From the NCBI GenBank assembly GCA_021234155.1, contig JAJEKV010000060.1, positions 4,324,451-4,388,450 on the forward strand: a stretch of DNA of 64,000 nucleotides. Reading direction: 5' to 3'. Below are positions 21,841 through 32,975 of this stretch, piece by piece (positions within the stretch are counted from its first letter, which is position 1; each line of letters opens with the position of its first letter). Below the pieces are notes generated by a model that saw only the letters and a list, made by a program, of their open reading frames with translations, ran no database searches and was not told the origin of the DNA. This DNA comes from Isoetes taiwanensis. Taxonomy: Eukaryota; Streptophyta; Lycopodiopsida; Isoetales; Isoetaceae. The translations under genes were made by a program, and so were the position numbers.

Positions 21841-24581
21841 GCACCCAAAGAGAGTTTTGTAAAGGAAGGTAGACCTTTCTTTAGTTTGAGATATTAGGTT
21901 GTTCACATTATTAACATTCTTATTTTGAAACATTTGTATTTGTTGCAGATAGATTCTTGCAGGACATCTCGAACATGAACGGGCATGGAAAATGTTTGTG
22001 TGGACAATATGGAAAATTCTGAGCATTGTTTTAAACCTAGTTTTCAGATATACAGTGTAGAACAGATGCGATCCCACAAAGCAATTGTGATGCAAGTCTA
22101 GTAGGCATGATCCAAAATGCATGAACTAAAGATGCAAAAAGTCTGTTGGAGAAGGGCTGAGCCTAAAAAATGGCTGAATTCTGAGGTTGAACACCCTTAA
22201 TGGGTATTATGCATTGTAGTCTTATTCTGACTGACTCAATGGCAGCCTTACCCCTACTTAGGACCCCATATCAGCCCTCGTTCTCTTGTGCATTTTAGGG
22301 CGCAAAAGCCCAAGCAGAGTATCCGAAGAATAGACAATCTCTGATACGCTGCCTTCACATTTAGAGGCAAAGCTGCGCGCCGCTCATTTTCAAACGGACT
22401 CGTAGACCGTCATGAATCTATCTATCTATTCTTTGCTAAAACAGGCTGGGTTTTTGCGCCCTTTGGACTTAGCCTGGCTGCCAAATTTCTTCCAGAATTT
22501 ACTCCAAAAGGCCGTTGGGTGTTGTCGGAATCGGCTGAAGACCCGGCTTTTCCTTTGGTCCAATTTATTGAGCTCAGCAGATGTTAGTATTGGTATGATA
22601 TGATATGATATGATCCCTTTTTCTGCTTGGAATTGTTAGGTTTGATTTTCTAAAAGTGAAATGGCTTATTTTATGCCTGGAATATTTAAGACATGCAGCC
22701 TTTGTTGTAGAATCTGGTGAGTGCTGACAGTTTTACCTTTAACCACACATTTTTGTAGTCACAGGAATTTATTTTAGTTAGTATTTTTTGTTATTCTCTG
22801 CAATGAGTAAGAGCCAAAAAGTGGTGGTGAAACATATACAGAATACTAATTTGAGTAACTATTTTCTCACGGGAACATACAAATTTTTATCATGGCAGAA
22901 TTGAAATTGTAAAAAAGCAGCTTTGGAGTGAGCAAGTTTCTATTAAATAAAACCAAGAGCAGAAAAGCCATGTATAAAGCATCAAAGGGCTCTAGGGTAT
23001 CTGGAAATTGGGAAGATAAGGTAAGAATAAATAACATGAGGAAAGAATAAAACTAAGGTGGCAGAAAAAGGGTGGATAAGGAGGCAGGTGTATTCAAGCA
23101 ATCAGGAAATGGAAAGCCAGATCTATGGCCCAAAAAGTAGGACATAGTGCAGAGGTATGAGCTGAAAAAGATGAGTCAAATGGGGCCCAAGCATGAACAA
23201 GACATGGCTCATGTGTTGTCAAAATGTGGGCCATTTGAAATAATGCAAGCACCATTTTGCACGAAAATGATTCATCACTTATATCAATCTGGTCCTGCCA
23301 TGATGCGTTTGGGCCCAGTCCTTGCTTTCAGCTTAAACTTGTCTAAACAAAAATATGACTCTTGTTCTATCACCACATTTTCTTCCAGCTTTCTCTATTC
23401 AACCTTCCTTTAGCTTGCATCATTCAACCTTCTTTGCGCGAATCAGTCTTTAATTATAAAATTTCACAGAAAATCAGTGTTTAAGTATAAAATTTCGTAG
23501 AAAAACCTTTCTTTACGTTGTATCATTCAACGTTTCTTCGCCTTGTTTATGCGAATCAGTGCTGAATTATTCAAATTTATATTGCTTATTGAAGTTGTCT
23601 TGTTCTAGAATAACAGCCTCATCACATGTCAATGAGCAAGTGGATGTTACTGTCTAATGTTTGATTAGTTGTTTTTTGAACAAGTGGCCATTAGGCAAGT
23701 TGGTAGTTAGATATAGTATCGAATAATACAGTGTTGAGATAAGGGTTTCTGAAGCAAGTTGGTTTGCTCCAGTTCGGTTGATAGACATGGTTGATCATCC
23801 TTTTGAAGAAGGCTGGTGGAAAACATTAACGACTTGGTATGCTACAGTTCAGCAATATTTTAAACACATTGGATTAGAAAGGAAGCTAAACAGAACTTTG
23901 GTATAATACAAACTAATAACTGCTAAAAACAAAGTGGTGTTGTTGATCAAGCTGTTGGAATCAAGCTGTTGTAACAAACAAAAGACAGTCTGATGAACTG
24001 GGAATCAATAAAATGAACAGGCAATATTGATCAGTTTGAATAGGAGTTTAGATAGGAAATAAAGTAAAGGATACAGATGGTTATTTGGATTGATAGATAA
24101 CTATGAAAGAAGAGCAGATTAAAAAAGAGATACTAAAAAGATACTTCCTTTGGATGCATAGAGAACTAAGTAGACAGGGCAGGTAAAAAACTTTCTTTGG
24201 ATGGATAGAGAACTAAAGAGAAGAGCAGATAAATAAAATTTGAACTGTTGAAGCAAAGCAGAGAAACTATTTAGAGATGAAAATAACAATGATAATCTAT
24301 TCCTTGTCACTGTGATTGTGTACAACATGGATAAGCAGAGATTCAAAGTCTCTGCGTATTGATAGAAATTCAAGCTCAAAATGAGCCTTTGATACTAATA
24401 TTCATAGCATTTCATTCTGCCTATACAAATCGCTGTCCATAAGGGCTTTTTGGCAGAACAAGCACGAAAAACAGCCCAAATCTCAGCAGGCTCTGCTTGA
24501 ACTTGATCAAGAATCATTGCCCAATCGAAAAACCTCGAAGAACAGATCAAACCCACAAAATTGGACCAGGAAGACGTTAAA
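21841..24581. other. Long spacer; no supported gene
   Basis: No gene recognised. A short run of TGATA/GATAT repeats lies at about 22,590-22,613. Degenerate internal duplications occur at 23,405-23,545 (GCGCGAATCAGT and AAAATTTC words) and 24,120-24,235 (CTTTGGATG and TAGAGAACTAA twice). The part next to 24,582 is the expected 3' untranslated side of the minus-strand gene that follows. Confidence 0.35.
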
Positions 24582-25409
24582 TCATTCAGGAATAGTTTGT
24601 CTGACTGCTTGGGCCATGGCTATGGAGGCAGCAGATCTGGCCTTGACACTTCTGTTCATCTTGAGCTTGGTAGAATCAAGGTTTTCAACGGGGGAAATTT
24701 TTCTGCGCTGCCAAAGCGGAGCACTGATCTGCCGCTGCATCACAGGAGCAGAGACAGAGCTTGGAATGTGAAAAATTTCAGGATGAACAACTCCGCAATG
24801 CATACTCTGAGATTTGATAAGCGCCGGAGCAGTTTGCTTCCAAGCTGCGAGCTCGAAGCTTGGATGGTGCTGCCAGATCTCCTGCCCTTTGTCAAAATTT
24901 TTCTCGTAGCTAGATAAATCATATTCAAATCCGGCATTACTCGCAACATCGCTTTTGGGCGATTTAACCCTCTTCGCCTCTGCTGTGATCCTGAGCAAGA
25001 ATCTCTTCCAAAACGGCGCCCTTTTGCTCTTCTTCGACGATTTGGGCAAATGCTCTTCTTCCGCATAAATGGGCTGCCATTTTTTGGCCGATCTTCTGCT
25101 ACCCATTTGCTTCAGATCCTTCCAAAAGGAGCTATGGCTATGGCTATGGCGATTCTGGGATTGGGGCAGAAATCGCTGGCTGTAGAATCGGTCGTGGCGG
25201 GCTTCCGAATCCATCAAAGCCATTATGCTTCCGGTCGTGCTGGCCATGGCGGCTGCAGACCCAACTCCGACCGATCCGTTCCTTCTCATCTCTGGAAATC
25301 GAGGCATCCCTGCCATCTCCGACATGGACCTGCTAAGCGCTATGGGCCCTTGTGTTTTTAAAAGCTCAGAGACCGTCTGATCATGCCTTTCTACCACAAT
25401 CCCTCCCAT
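24582..25409 (-). CDS. Intact plant protein of unknown function (275 aa)
   Basis: The only clearly intact host-like gene. I place the start at the ATG at 25,409. The frame stays open upstream to a GTG at 25,463 behind an in-frame TAG, but no earlier ATG exists. The N-terminal part is Ser/Ala/Met-rich. A basic segment (SSKKSKRAPFWKRFLLRIT, about residues 123-142) precedes the motif FEYDLSSYEKNFDKG at about 161-175. A motif of the form F-x-Y-D-x-x-S-Y-x-x-N-F-D is, from memory, typical of small uncharacterised plant proteins. The C-terminus is basic with repeated Ser-Ala-Ala. No signal peptide or membrane segment is evident. Codons look uniform and no intron is needed. Function cannot be assigned. 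Confidence 0.75.
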   Translation of the reverse strand: MGGIVVERHDQTVSELLKTQGPIALSRSMSEMAGMPRFPEMRRNGSVGVGSAAAMASTTGSIMALMDSEARHDRFYSQRFLPQSQNRHSHSHSSFWKDLKQMGSRRSAKKWQPIYAEEEHLPKSSKKSKRAPFWKRFLLRITAEAKRVKSPKSDVASNAGFEYDLSSYEKNFDKGQEIWQHHPSFELAAWKQTAPALIKSQSMHCGVVHPEIFHIPSSVSAPVMQRQISAPLWQRRKISPVENLDSTKLKMNRSVKARSAASIAMAQAVRQTIPE

Positions 25410-25977
25410 TTTTTCCCAGTAATTTAATATCCCAGAATCCCAAACCAACTTGGGTTTTCCCACTTCCTAACGGATTTGCAGATTTTAAGCTCTGATTTGC
25501 CAAAGCAGCGCCTCACAGCGGATCGCTTTCGAATTGGGTATTGAAATTCTTGCACAGATTACGGCCCGACTGATCCAGCCGATCAATTTTATAGACTTTA
25601 AGCAAGAATGATGGGTACTTATAGAGACCCAAGTGGGTTTAACAGATTTGGAAGACAAAAAAATTCGTGCGGCATGCAAGAATCAGCACATGAGACAAAT
25701 GAAAGAGCGGCGATGCCGCAGAAAGTCCAGGGCTTTATAGTCAGCCAAAGCAGGCAGGAAACAGAGCACCACTGTTGCGAATTTTAAAATATAATACGCA
25801 ATTCAATTCAAGACCGGAATTCCACGACATGGGCAGATAAGAAACAGCTTTCCGAGGTCGAATCATCTGCCGGATTCATCAAAACGGACAGATTGAACGT
25901 TTCGATAAGGCGGAAAGGCAGGGGACAAAGGATTTGACAGAATAGACTAAACGACGAAGAATTCTTCGCTTTGGCTT
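25410..25977 (-). promoter_or_regulatory. Upstream region of the 275-aa gene
   Basis: Non-coding sequence upstream of the minus-strand gene, free of recognisable transposon text, expected to hold its 5' UTR and promoter. A possible TATA-like ATAATACG/TTTTAAAATATAAT stretch (plus 25,780-25,800) lies about 370 bp upstream of the start. The assignment rests on position only. Confidence 0.3.
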
Positions 25978-26055
25978 GGGTCGTTTGCGCACCCCGTTAT
26001 CACCATTGCGTCCTTTTCGCATCCCGTTATCTCTATGGGGTCGTTTGCGCACCCC
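25978..26055. repeat. 30-bp tandem repeat, about 2.6 copies
   Basis: Units start with GGGTCGTTTGCGCACCCCGT, then a diverged GCGTCCTTTTCGCATCCCGT, then the first half again. The period is a multiple of three, which keeps minus-strand frames open. It directly abuts the tandem array that follows. Confidence 0.8.
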
Positions 26056-28880
26056 ATCTCCACATGGCACCACAAACTAATAGCAATATATGGCGCATAA
26101 TGTGGCACATGTATTTTTTGTAGATAAAATATCACCAAAGACCTCTCGTCTGTCTTATGCTCTCCATAACAAACTTAGAAGCTTGTCCCATACATTGTTG
26201 CCAAAATCCTCTGTATTTTGTGGTGTATGTAGTTTGTGGTCTGTGCTAGATCCCTCGATCCAGTGCTCAGTTTGTTGCCAAATCCTCTGTAGCTTGTGGT
26301 CTGTGTCTAGATCCCTCGATCCAGTGCTTAGTTTGTGGTTTGCCCTTACATACTGATCCCCTTATCCACTAGTGTGTCTATGGTTTGTGGTGTCTGTTCA
26401 GATCCAGTGCTCAGATTGTTGCCAAATCCTTTGTAGCTTGTGGTGTGTGTCCAGATCCCTCGATCCAATGCCCAATTTCTGGTTCGCCTCTGCATGCTGA
26501 TCCTCTTATCCACGAGTGTGTCTTTAGTTCCTTCGTCATATCTACATACTTGGTCCATCAATCTAGAGGTTGTCGAGTTACTATCTAATCCGCCCATCTA
26601 GTGGTGCTCACTGGATATGGTGGTTATGGCCATAACATGGGCTTTGTGTCATGTTTTGATGTTATACATTTGAAGGTAACATGAGTGAATTTTTGTCCTC
26701 TCTCTAAAGCATATCATTTATTTAAAAGGATGCACCAACAGCTTTTAAATTTCGGGAAAATTATGAATGAAAAACTTAGGTAATAATATGATGATTCAAG
26801 TGGTTGTAGATGGTAGATAATCTAGGGGGTTTTCTTCTTGTTTAAGGTTTGTTGAAGAAGTTATAAATATGGAGAGCCTTAAATATCGGGCATGGTCATG
26901 TTTAAACTACGAATTATGGTGTATCCACTAAAGTGTCATGTTAAAACCATAGGTGAAAAAAACGCACTACATTTTTCCTGGACTTACCAAAATTTTGAGA
27001 TTTTAAGCTGGTTTAAACATGATGGGTTTGATAATTACCACATTAACTACCAAAAGTTTGTATTTTTACTTTTTAAACATGATGGGTTTGATAATTACCA
27101 CATTAATATAACTAGTTGTATTTTACTTTTATTTTATGGGTTTTTTTTCAAACCTTTATCTTCACTTTTTTTTTTTTTTGGGTGGGTGGTGTAGAGTTAT
27201 GTTTTTGAGTTGCCCCTTGGGCAACCCTTGTTGAGATTTATAAGGTAGGATATGGTGACATATATCCTACAGTTAGAGATCATTTGTCAGGTCACCAGGT
27301 CAGCCCCCCAATTAACGATTTTCTTTTGCAACAATGTGGAAACACCCCATCATCTCCATGGTACTACACACTAAAAGCACTATATGGCCGATAGAGTGGC
27401 ACATGTATTGTAGATACTATATCATCAAAAGATCTTGCGTGTGTCTTATGCTTTGCATAACAAATCTAGAAGCTTGGCATGTATATTGTTGCCAAATGTT
27501 CTGTAGTTTGTGGTGTGTATCCAAGTCCCTCGATCCATTGCTCAGTTTGTTGCCAAATCCTCTATAGTTTGTGGTGTGTATCTAGATCCCTCAATCCAGT
27601 GCTCAGTTTGTTGCCAAATCATCTGTAGTTTGTAGTACATGTCTAGATCCCTCGATCCAGTGCTCCATTTGTGGTTTGGCTCTACAGAATAACCCCCTTA
27701 TCCACTAGTGTGTCTTTAGTTCCTTCGTCATATCTATATACTTGGTTTATCAATCTAGTGGTTATCAATCTATAGTTTGTGGTGTCTGTCTAGATCCAGT
27801 GCTCGGATTGTTGCCAAATCCTCCGTAGCTTGTGGTGTGTGTCTAGATCTCTCAATCCAACGCCTAATTTCTGGTTCGCCACTGCATGCTGATCCTCTTA
27901 TCCATGACTGTGTCTTTAGTTCCTTCGTCATATCTACATACTTGGTCCATCAATCTAGAGGTTGTCGAGTTACTATCTAATCCGCCAATCTAGTGGTGCT
28001 CACTGGATATGGTGGATATGGCCATAACATGGGCTTTGTGTCATATTTTGATGTTATACATTTGAAGGTAACATGAATGAATTTTTGTCCTCTCTCTAAA
28101 GCATATCATTTATTTAAAAGACACGGATATACCACGGAACACGACGGTGTCCGATAAATACGGTGCTCCGTAGGGCAAACCTTTATCTACTTATTGGGGT
28201 TGTTGGGGGGCGGGGGGGTTAGAATTATATTTTTTGAGTTGCCCTCAGGGCAACCCTTGTTGAGATTTATAGGGTAGGATATGGCGACATATCCTGCAGT
28301 TAGAGATCATTTGTCATGTCACCAGGTCAGCCTCCAAATTAACGATTTTCTTTTGCAACAATATGGAAACACCCATCATCTCCATGGTACTACACACTAA
28401 AAGCACTATATGGCCAATAGAGTGGCATATGTATTGTAGATACTATATCATCAAAAGACCTCGCGTGTGTCTTATGCTTTGCATAACAAATCTAGAAGCT
28501 TGGCATGTATATTGTTGACAAATGTTCTGTAGTTTGTGGTGTGTGTCCAAGTCCCTCAATTTATTGCTCAGTTGTTGCCAAATCCTCTATAACTTGTGGT
28601 GTGTGTCTAGATCCCTCAATCCAGTGCTCAATTTGTTGCCAAATCATCTGTAGTTTGTAGTGTGTGTCTAGATCCCTCGATCCAGTGCTCCATTTGTGGT
28701 TTGGCTCTACAAAATGATCCCCTTATCCACTAGTGTGTCTTTAGTTCCTTCGTCATATCTATATACTTGGTTTATCAATCTAGTGGTTATCGAGTTACTA
28801 TTTAATCCACCCATCTTGTGGTGCTCATTCGATATGGTATAACATGGGCTTTGTGGCATTTTAGGTGTTATATATTTGAA
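26051..28880 (+). repeat. Higher-order tandem array, three large units containing a 61-bp minisatellite
   Basis: Three large units begin at about 26,051, 27,344 and 28,370 (spacing about 1.29 and 1.03 kb). Each runs from CATGGYACYACA, through TTAGAAGCTTG/CTAGAAGCTTGGC, into several copies of a unit of about 61 bp (AGATCCCTCGATCCAGTGCT, then TTGTTGCCAAATCCTCTGTA, then TTTGTGGTGTGTGTC), to TTATCCACTAGTGTGTCTTT and TGGTGCTCACTGGATATGG. The large-unit junctions at 27,209-27,225 and 28,234-28,252 carry a small perfect hairpin, GTTGCCC-nnn-GGGCAAC. No protein is supported. Degenerate pieces recur at 31,095-31,655. Confidence 0.85.
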
Positions 28881-29285
28881 AGTAAATTTTTAAATTTACA
28901 TCATATAGGGTCGACGTTTTTTACTGGCATGCATTCTCGTGCTGCCATGTGGCAGTCTCCTCTATTGCGAATGGAATGGAACAGGTTTAACTCATTCCGT
29001 GTGACCCGTTATGCATGTTTTTGTTTAGGTTATGTTAGGGGCAAGCTTCTCATGGGTGTTCTTTGCAATCTAGCTCTTCTCTTAGCAGGTATTCTTCATT
29101 GCTAAGATCTTCACATGTGTTATTTGCAGGTAAATCTGCCAGATCTAGCCTTCTAAAACTTTGATAGCAGATAAAACGATGCCCGGATCTAATGGCAGGT
29201 AAAATTCTGCTGGATTTTATCTTCTAAAATGCTGCAAGCTTTGTGTAAAAAAACTCTTTCCAATTTTCTGATCCTTTGTTTTCAC
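28881..29285. other. Spacer without a supported gene
   Basis: Nothing recognisable. A 95-codon plus-strand frame (28,818-29,105) overlaps the end of the array and has no domain. Confidence 0.35.
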
Positions 29286-30640
29286 TTTTTTTTTTTTTTT
29301 TTTTTGAAGGACGACAGTCTATTATCTAGAAAAAATCAAGATATATACAAGAGAACTGTGACATGGGACTCAAAATCTAGAGGATGAAATAGTCCACTAA
29401 GCAAAACCACCCATGCACATTGGATAATCACACTCCTTATGCCACCTTGAGGCATTTAATAGCCTCATCGCAATCAACATGTTCTACCACATCGAGATGA
29501 TCATCAATAGATATCAAATTATCATGCCACTAGAATAATACGAGGCGGGATTGCCGCATGAGATGACATAGTAGACTCCTTCCTAGCTGCCTTCCTCCAA
29601 TTGAAATGTTGCCATGACTCTTTAGAGCACTGAAGATTAGGACCTGAGAAGAAGAAGCATCAATATGGAGAGTGGAGGCAACAATAGGTGCAGCTAATGG
29701 TGCTAAGGACGGCACCATCGGAACTAGAGGTAGAGCATCTTCAATAGCCGAGGAATGTAAAACAACCGGCAAAGGTTGATCATGAAGAGATGAAGAAATA
29801 ACAATGGGAGCTTGAACCTGAGAAGAAGGGGAAGGTTGAGCAGATGCTTGCCTCAATAAATACTAGCAAAGGCCTCCTTATCAGGGAATAAGCGGGCCAA
29901 TTTGGGACTATTCAAAAGCTTAAAATCCAACTTCTTATATCAAATGTCCACTCTTCAAAACTATACATTCGGTAAAGTCGAGTCCATTGGCATAGACACA
30001 CAAATCTTTAGACCATTCATGATAGAGTGTTAGATATGAACCAGTTGGAAGAACTAGCAAGGCATCTTTAGCGTGTGATATAAAACCAGGAGAGTAATAT
30101 TGGTACATTATATATTCCCCATCAAGTGGATCAATCCCTCTAGACACCAAAGAGTCCACTGCATCACTACTATCAAACATAATTAGGATATAGTTTTTTG
30201 CCAACAACTTGATGGACTGAAAAAAGGGGGAAGTTGAATATATCGCAAAAGACGAGACAACTAAATACGAAATCGGGAGAAATCTAAGTAGTCACCAGTA
30301 AAGTAGCCAAGGACTGTACAAGAGGACAAATTTTGAGCACACTTAATATGAGCTTGATGGTCCATCTCAACCACAGGAATTCCGGACTCAAATTGGTAAA
30401 ATATGTCATCTGGAGATAATTGTTGTTGAAGCTACGTATGCCGAGCTTTCAACATATCCAAGATTGCCGCCAACTCATCTTTACCGTCTTTAGACAACAC
30501 CAGCTGATACCCATGCCTTTCTTGATGCACTAGATATATATTTACATAGCCAATCACTGAATCTTTGATATGAAATTTTTGTAACACAATCAGATGACAT
30601 TCAAGCACCATCATTAGCTTGAGGCAGAGGAATTACATTA
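29286..30640 (-). pseudogene. Poly(A)-tailed retroposon with DUF4283/L1-ORF1-like text
   Basis: A 20-base T run at 29,286-29,305 is a poly(A) tail of a minus-strand insert. Upstream on that strand, at 30,207-29,935, the frame reads NYILIMFDSSDAVDSLVSRG, then IDPLDGEYIMYQYYSPGF and LVLPTGSYLTLYHEWSKDL. This order resembles the DUF4283 (RRM-like) domain of plant L1-type LINE ORF1 and related retroposed proteins. A Pro/Ser/Ala-rich segment (29,856-29,530) follows, and a separate piece (HGYQLVLSKDGKDELAAILD) lies upstream at 30,614-30,432. Several stops separate the blocks. No endonuclease or RT is present, so it is a truncated or processed insert. Confidence 0.45.
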
Positions 30641-31094
30641 GGATTAGAATATGTACCTGTTTGATGCAAATTCCCATTAATTTTTGCACTCTTACTCGCA
30701 GTGCCTTGCAAGGGAAAAAAATCCCCTTCTTCAAACTGGAACATCCACCATCGAAGGCAGAGAACTTTCTTCTTTGTTTGTGTTGGATCTTCTAAATATC
30801 TTTTTGATGGATCTCTAGACCTCTTTATTTGCTCAAAAACCTCTTTTTTTGCCGAATCTTCTAAAACGCTTCCTCCATTTCTATTTTGTCTCCATTCCCA
30901 ATTTTGTAGACGACTTGCTCCCGACTAACACCAGTAGTAGGACCTCACCTATAAAACCTGGAACGGAGTTCCTCCCATAAACCATGGTCTTCTGGAACAA
31001 TAAAATCCAATCCAATCCAATTCAATTCCGAAAGCATATTGCATATCTAAAAGTATGCATCAATATTATTTTAATTATGTAAAACATAAGTTTA
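30641..31094. other. Spacer without a supported gene
   Basis: No gene recognised. A short CCAATCCAATCCAATTCAAT run lies at about 31,006-31,025. Confidence 0.35.
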
Positions 31095-31655
31095 GGCTAG
31101 TATTATAGTGTTTCAAGTTGTTGTAGACAGTTGGTAATCCAGTTGTTCCTCCTTAAGGTTTGTTGAAGGAGTGATAACTATCGAGCACCTTAAATGTTGG
31201 ACATTTAAACCATGGATAGTGGTATATCCGCCACAGTGTCATGTAAAACCACAAGTAAAAAAGACACACGACATTTTTTGTAGACCTAACAAATTTTTCT
31301 GATATTTACTAGGCTAATATAAACAATTGTATTTTCCTTTTAGCTCTTGAGTTGCCCGAAGCAAGTCTTTATCTACTTAAAACCAACATCAGTCTAGTAA
31401 TGGGGACCATAAAATCCATTGCCTCAAGATCACATGTTCAACTATGATCAATTGGTCTTATACTAGATAATCACAACAGCTCTTAGCTTAAGGTATCGTA
31501 GCTATGTGATAGATAGAATGTGACGTGTACACTGTAGTCGTGATGTGACAGTGAATAGATTGACGTCCTTCAAAGAGGAAAAATACCTTTATCTATTTAT
31601 TTTCACTCGAGTGCCTGGGGGAGAGGTTAGAGTTTTGCTTTTTAAGTTGCCCTTG
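31095..31655 (+). repeat. Degenerate fragments of the 26-28.9 kb array unit
   Basis: 31,095-31,375 follows the order of 26,780-27,150 (AAGGTTTGTTGAAG, CACCTTAAAT, GGTATATCC, GTGTCATG, AACCACA). 31,590-31,655 follows 28,175-28,250 (CCTTTATCTA, GGTTAGA, AAGTTGCCC). They are diverged relics outside the main array. The text between them is unassigned. Confidence 0.55.
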
Positions 31656-31718
31656 GGCTTCATATTTTAAACGAAGTGCACTATCTCAGTCGTCTCATCT
31701 ATCCATCCTATGCCCTAT

Positions 31719-32086
31719 GCCATCGATCCGAGCCATTGGATCAGTATTCTCGAATGGACGAGCATGCATCTCTATTGCATGCATTTTCTAGGGCTCTGGT
31801 TCGTTTGGGGATCACTATTTCTTGCAGGTTCTTAATCGACTTCTCATCGGCGTTTTCTCCTCTCTCAGCAGTTCCCTTGACTCTTTTTTTTTTTATACCA
31901 GGCAGGAGAGGGAATTCTCCCTGCTTGATTTGACAGTTTGATGTCTTTTTCCATGTTGGGACATATTCTTCCCCGATCTTGTCCCTTTTTTGGCCATAAC
32001 CTTCGACCTCGATGCTGTTTTGATAAGGCAGTGCTGTTTTTGTCGGGAGCTTATGTCTATTTTCATGCGAGCCCTTATTCGAGAAT
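31719..32086 (+). mobile_element. Hairpin-ended non-autonomous element, copy IIa
   Basis: Starts GCCATCGATCCGAGCCATTG, then ATTCTCGAATGG, then the GCATGCAT head. It contains ACCAGGCAGGAGAGGG and ends GCGAGCCCTTATTCGAGAAT. It has the same short layout as Ia and is followed immediately by IIb. One base change weakens the terminal palindrome (GATCCGA against TTGGATC). Confidence 0.7.
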
Positions 32087-32797
32087 GCCATCGATCCGAG
32101 CCATCGGATCGGTATTCTTGAATGGGCGAGCATGCATCTCTTGCATGCACGCATGCATTGTATGCATTTTCTAGGGCTCTGGTTCGTTTGGCGATCACTA
32201 TTGCTTGCAGGTTCTTCATCCACTTCTTTTCAGCGTTTTCTGCTCTCTTAGCAGTTCCCTTGACTCCCACCCACCCACCCTTCCTTAATGTGTATATTAT
32301 TGTAAATGTTATTTTTTGTCGCGTGGCATGTGTGACCAGCCCCTCGCTTCTTCAAGGTTGTTTTTTCGTCGCGTGGCACACTGGACCAGCCCCTCCTTTT
32401 CGAGGTTGTTGTTTTCTTATTTTTGTGTTCTAGTTTGTTGATGTGCAGGTACAGTGGGATGCGCGAGTCTGTCTTCTTCAGGCTTCATGGGTTTCTTTGT
32501 GGGAGCATTTTTTTGCGGCCTTACGTTGTGTCCAAGCCCCTTGCCGAGGGCTTATCACTAGGTTTTTCCTCGAAAACCCAAAAGGGCGGGGGTTTTTAAA
32601 TCCCGGCGATAAGCTCTCGGCAGATACACTTAACCGACATCTGTAGAATTTTTTTGGGGTCTAGATGATATAACTGGATATTCCCTATTCATTGTGTGCA
32701 GCTACCCACTCTCACCCATTGTAGAATTCTGCTGAGATGAATGAAAAGCCTAACTAGCAACTTATGTCTATTTTCATGCGAGCCCTTATTCGAGAAT
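32087..32797 (+). mobile_element. Hairpin-ended non-autonomous element, copy IIb (tandem with IIa)
   Basis: Perfect terminal palindrome GATCCGA-GCCA-TCGGATC. The start motif is ATTCTTGAATGGGC and the end motif matches IIa. It carries the middle segment with GTCGCGTGGCA (twice) and the nested stem CCGAGGGCTTATC...GATAAGCTCTCGG at about 32,545-32,625, enclosing AAAACCC...GGGGGTTTTTAAATCCC. Layout and order equal Ia/Ib at the other locus, so the short-long tandem is a recurrent arrangement. Confidence 0.7.
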
Positions 32798-32975
32798 GGT
32801 CATTTATGACTGGGGAGGTTTTGGAATATGAAATACTAGGATTCATCTTTATACGGGTTCGCCTAAGGTTTTAGATTTTGAGATACGGAGACTCGAACCT
32901 CTACCAAAATAACTCAATATCCTAATAAAAATACTTTAACCAATGTAACCATCAAACTACCGTGCTTCTTTTCTC

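Larger units (their letters stand above)
31656..32975 (-). mobile_element. tRNA-derived SINE-like element, copy S3, split by an insertion
   Basis: The distal end (plus 31,656-31,718: TTCATATTTTAAACGAAGTG, then CTCAGTCGTC) and the tRNA-like head (plus 32,798-32,975, B box complement GGAGACTCGAACC and TTTAACCAATG) belong to one SINE of the S1/S2 family. The two parts are separated by two tandem hairpin-ended elements. Compared with S1, about 50 bp are missing at the junction. The nesting shows the SINE inserted first. Confidence 0.7.

Noticed and set aside
26051-28880. CRISPR-like array
   Set aside because: The repeats are directly adjacent, diverged and nested in units of about 1 kb, without unique spacers, in a eukaryotic context.
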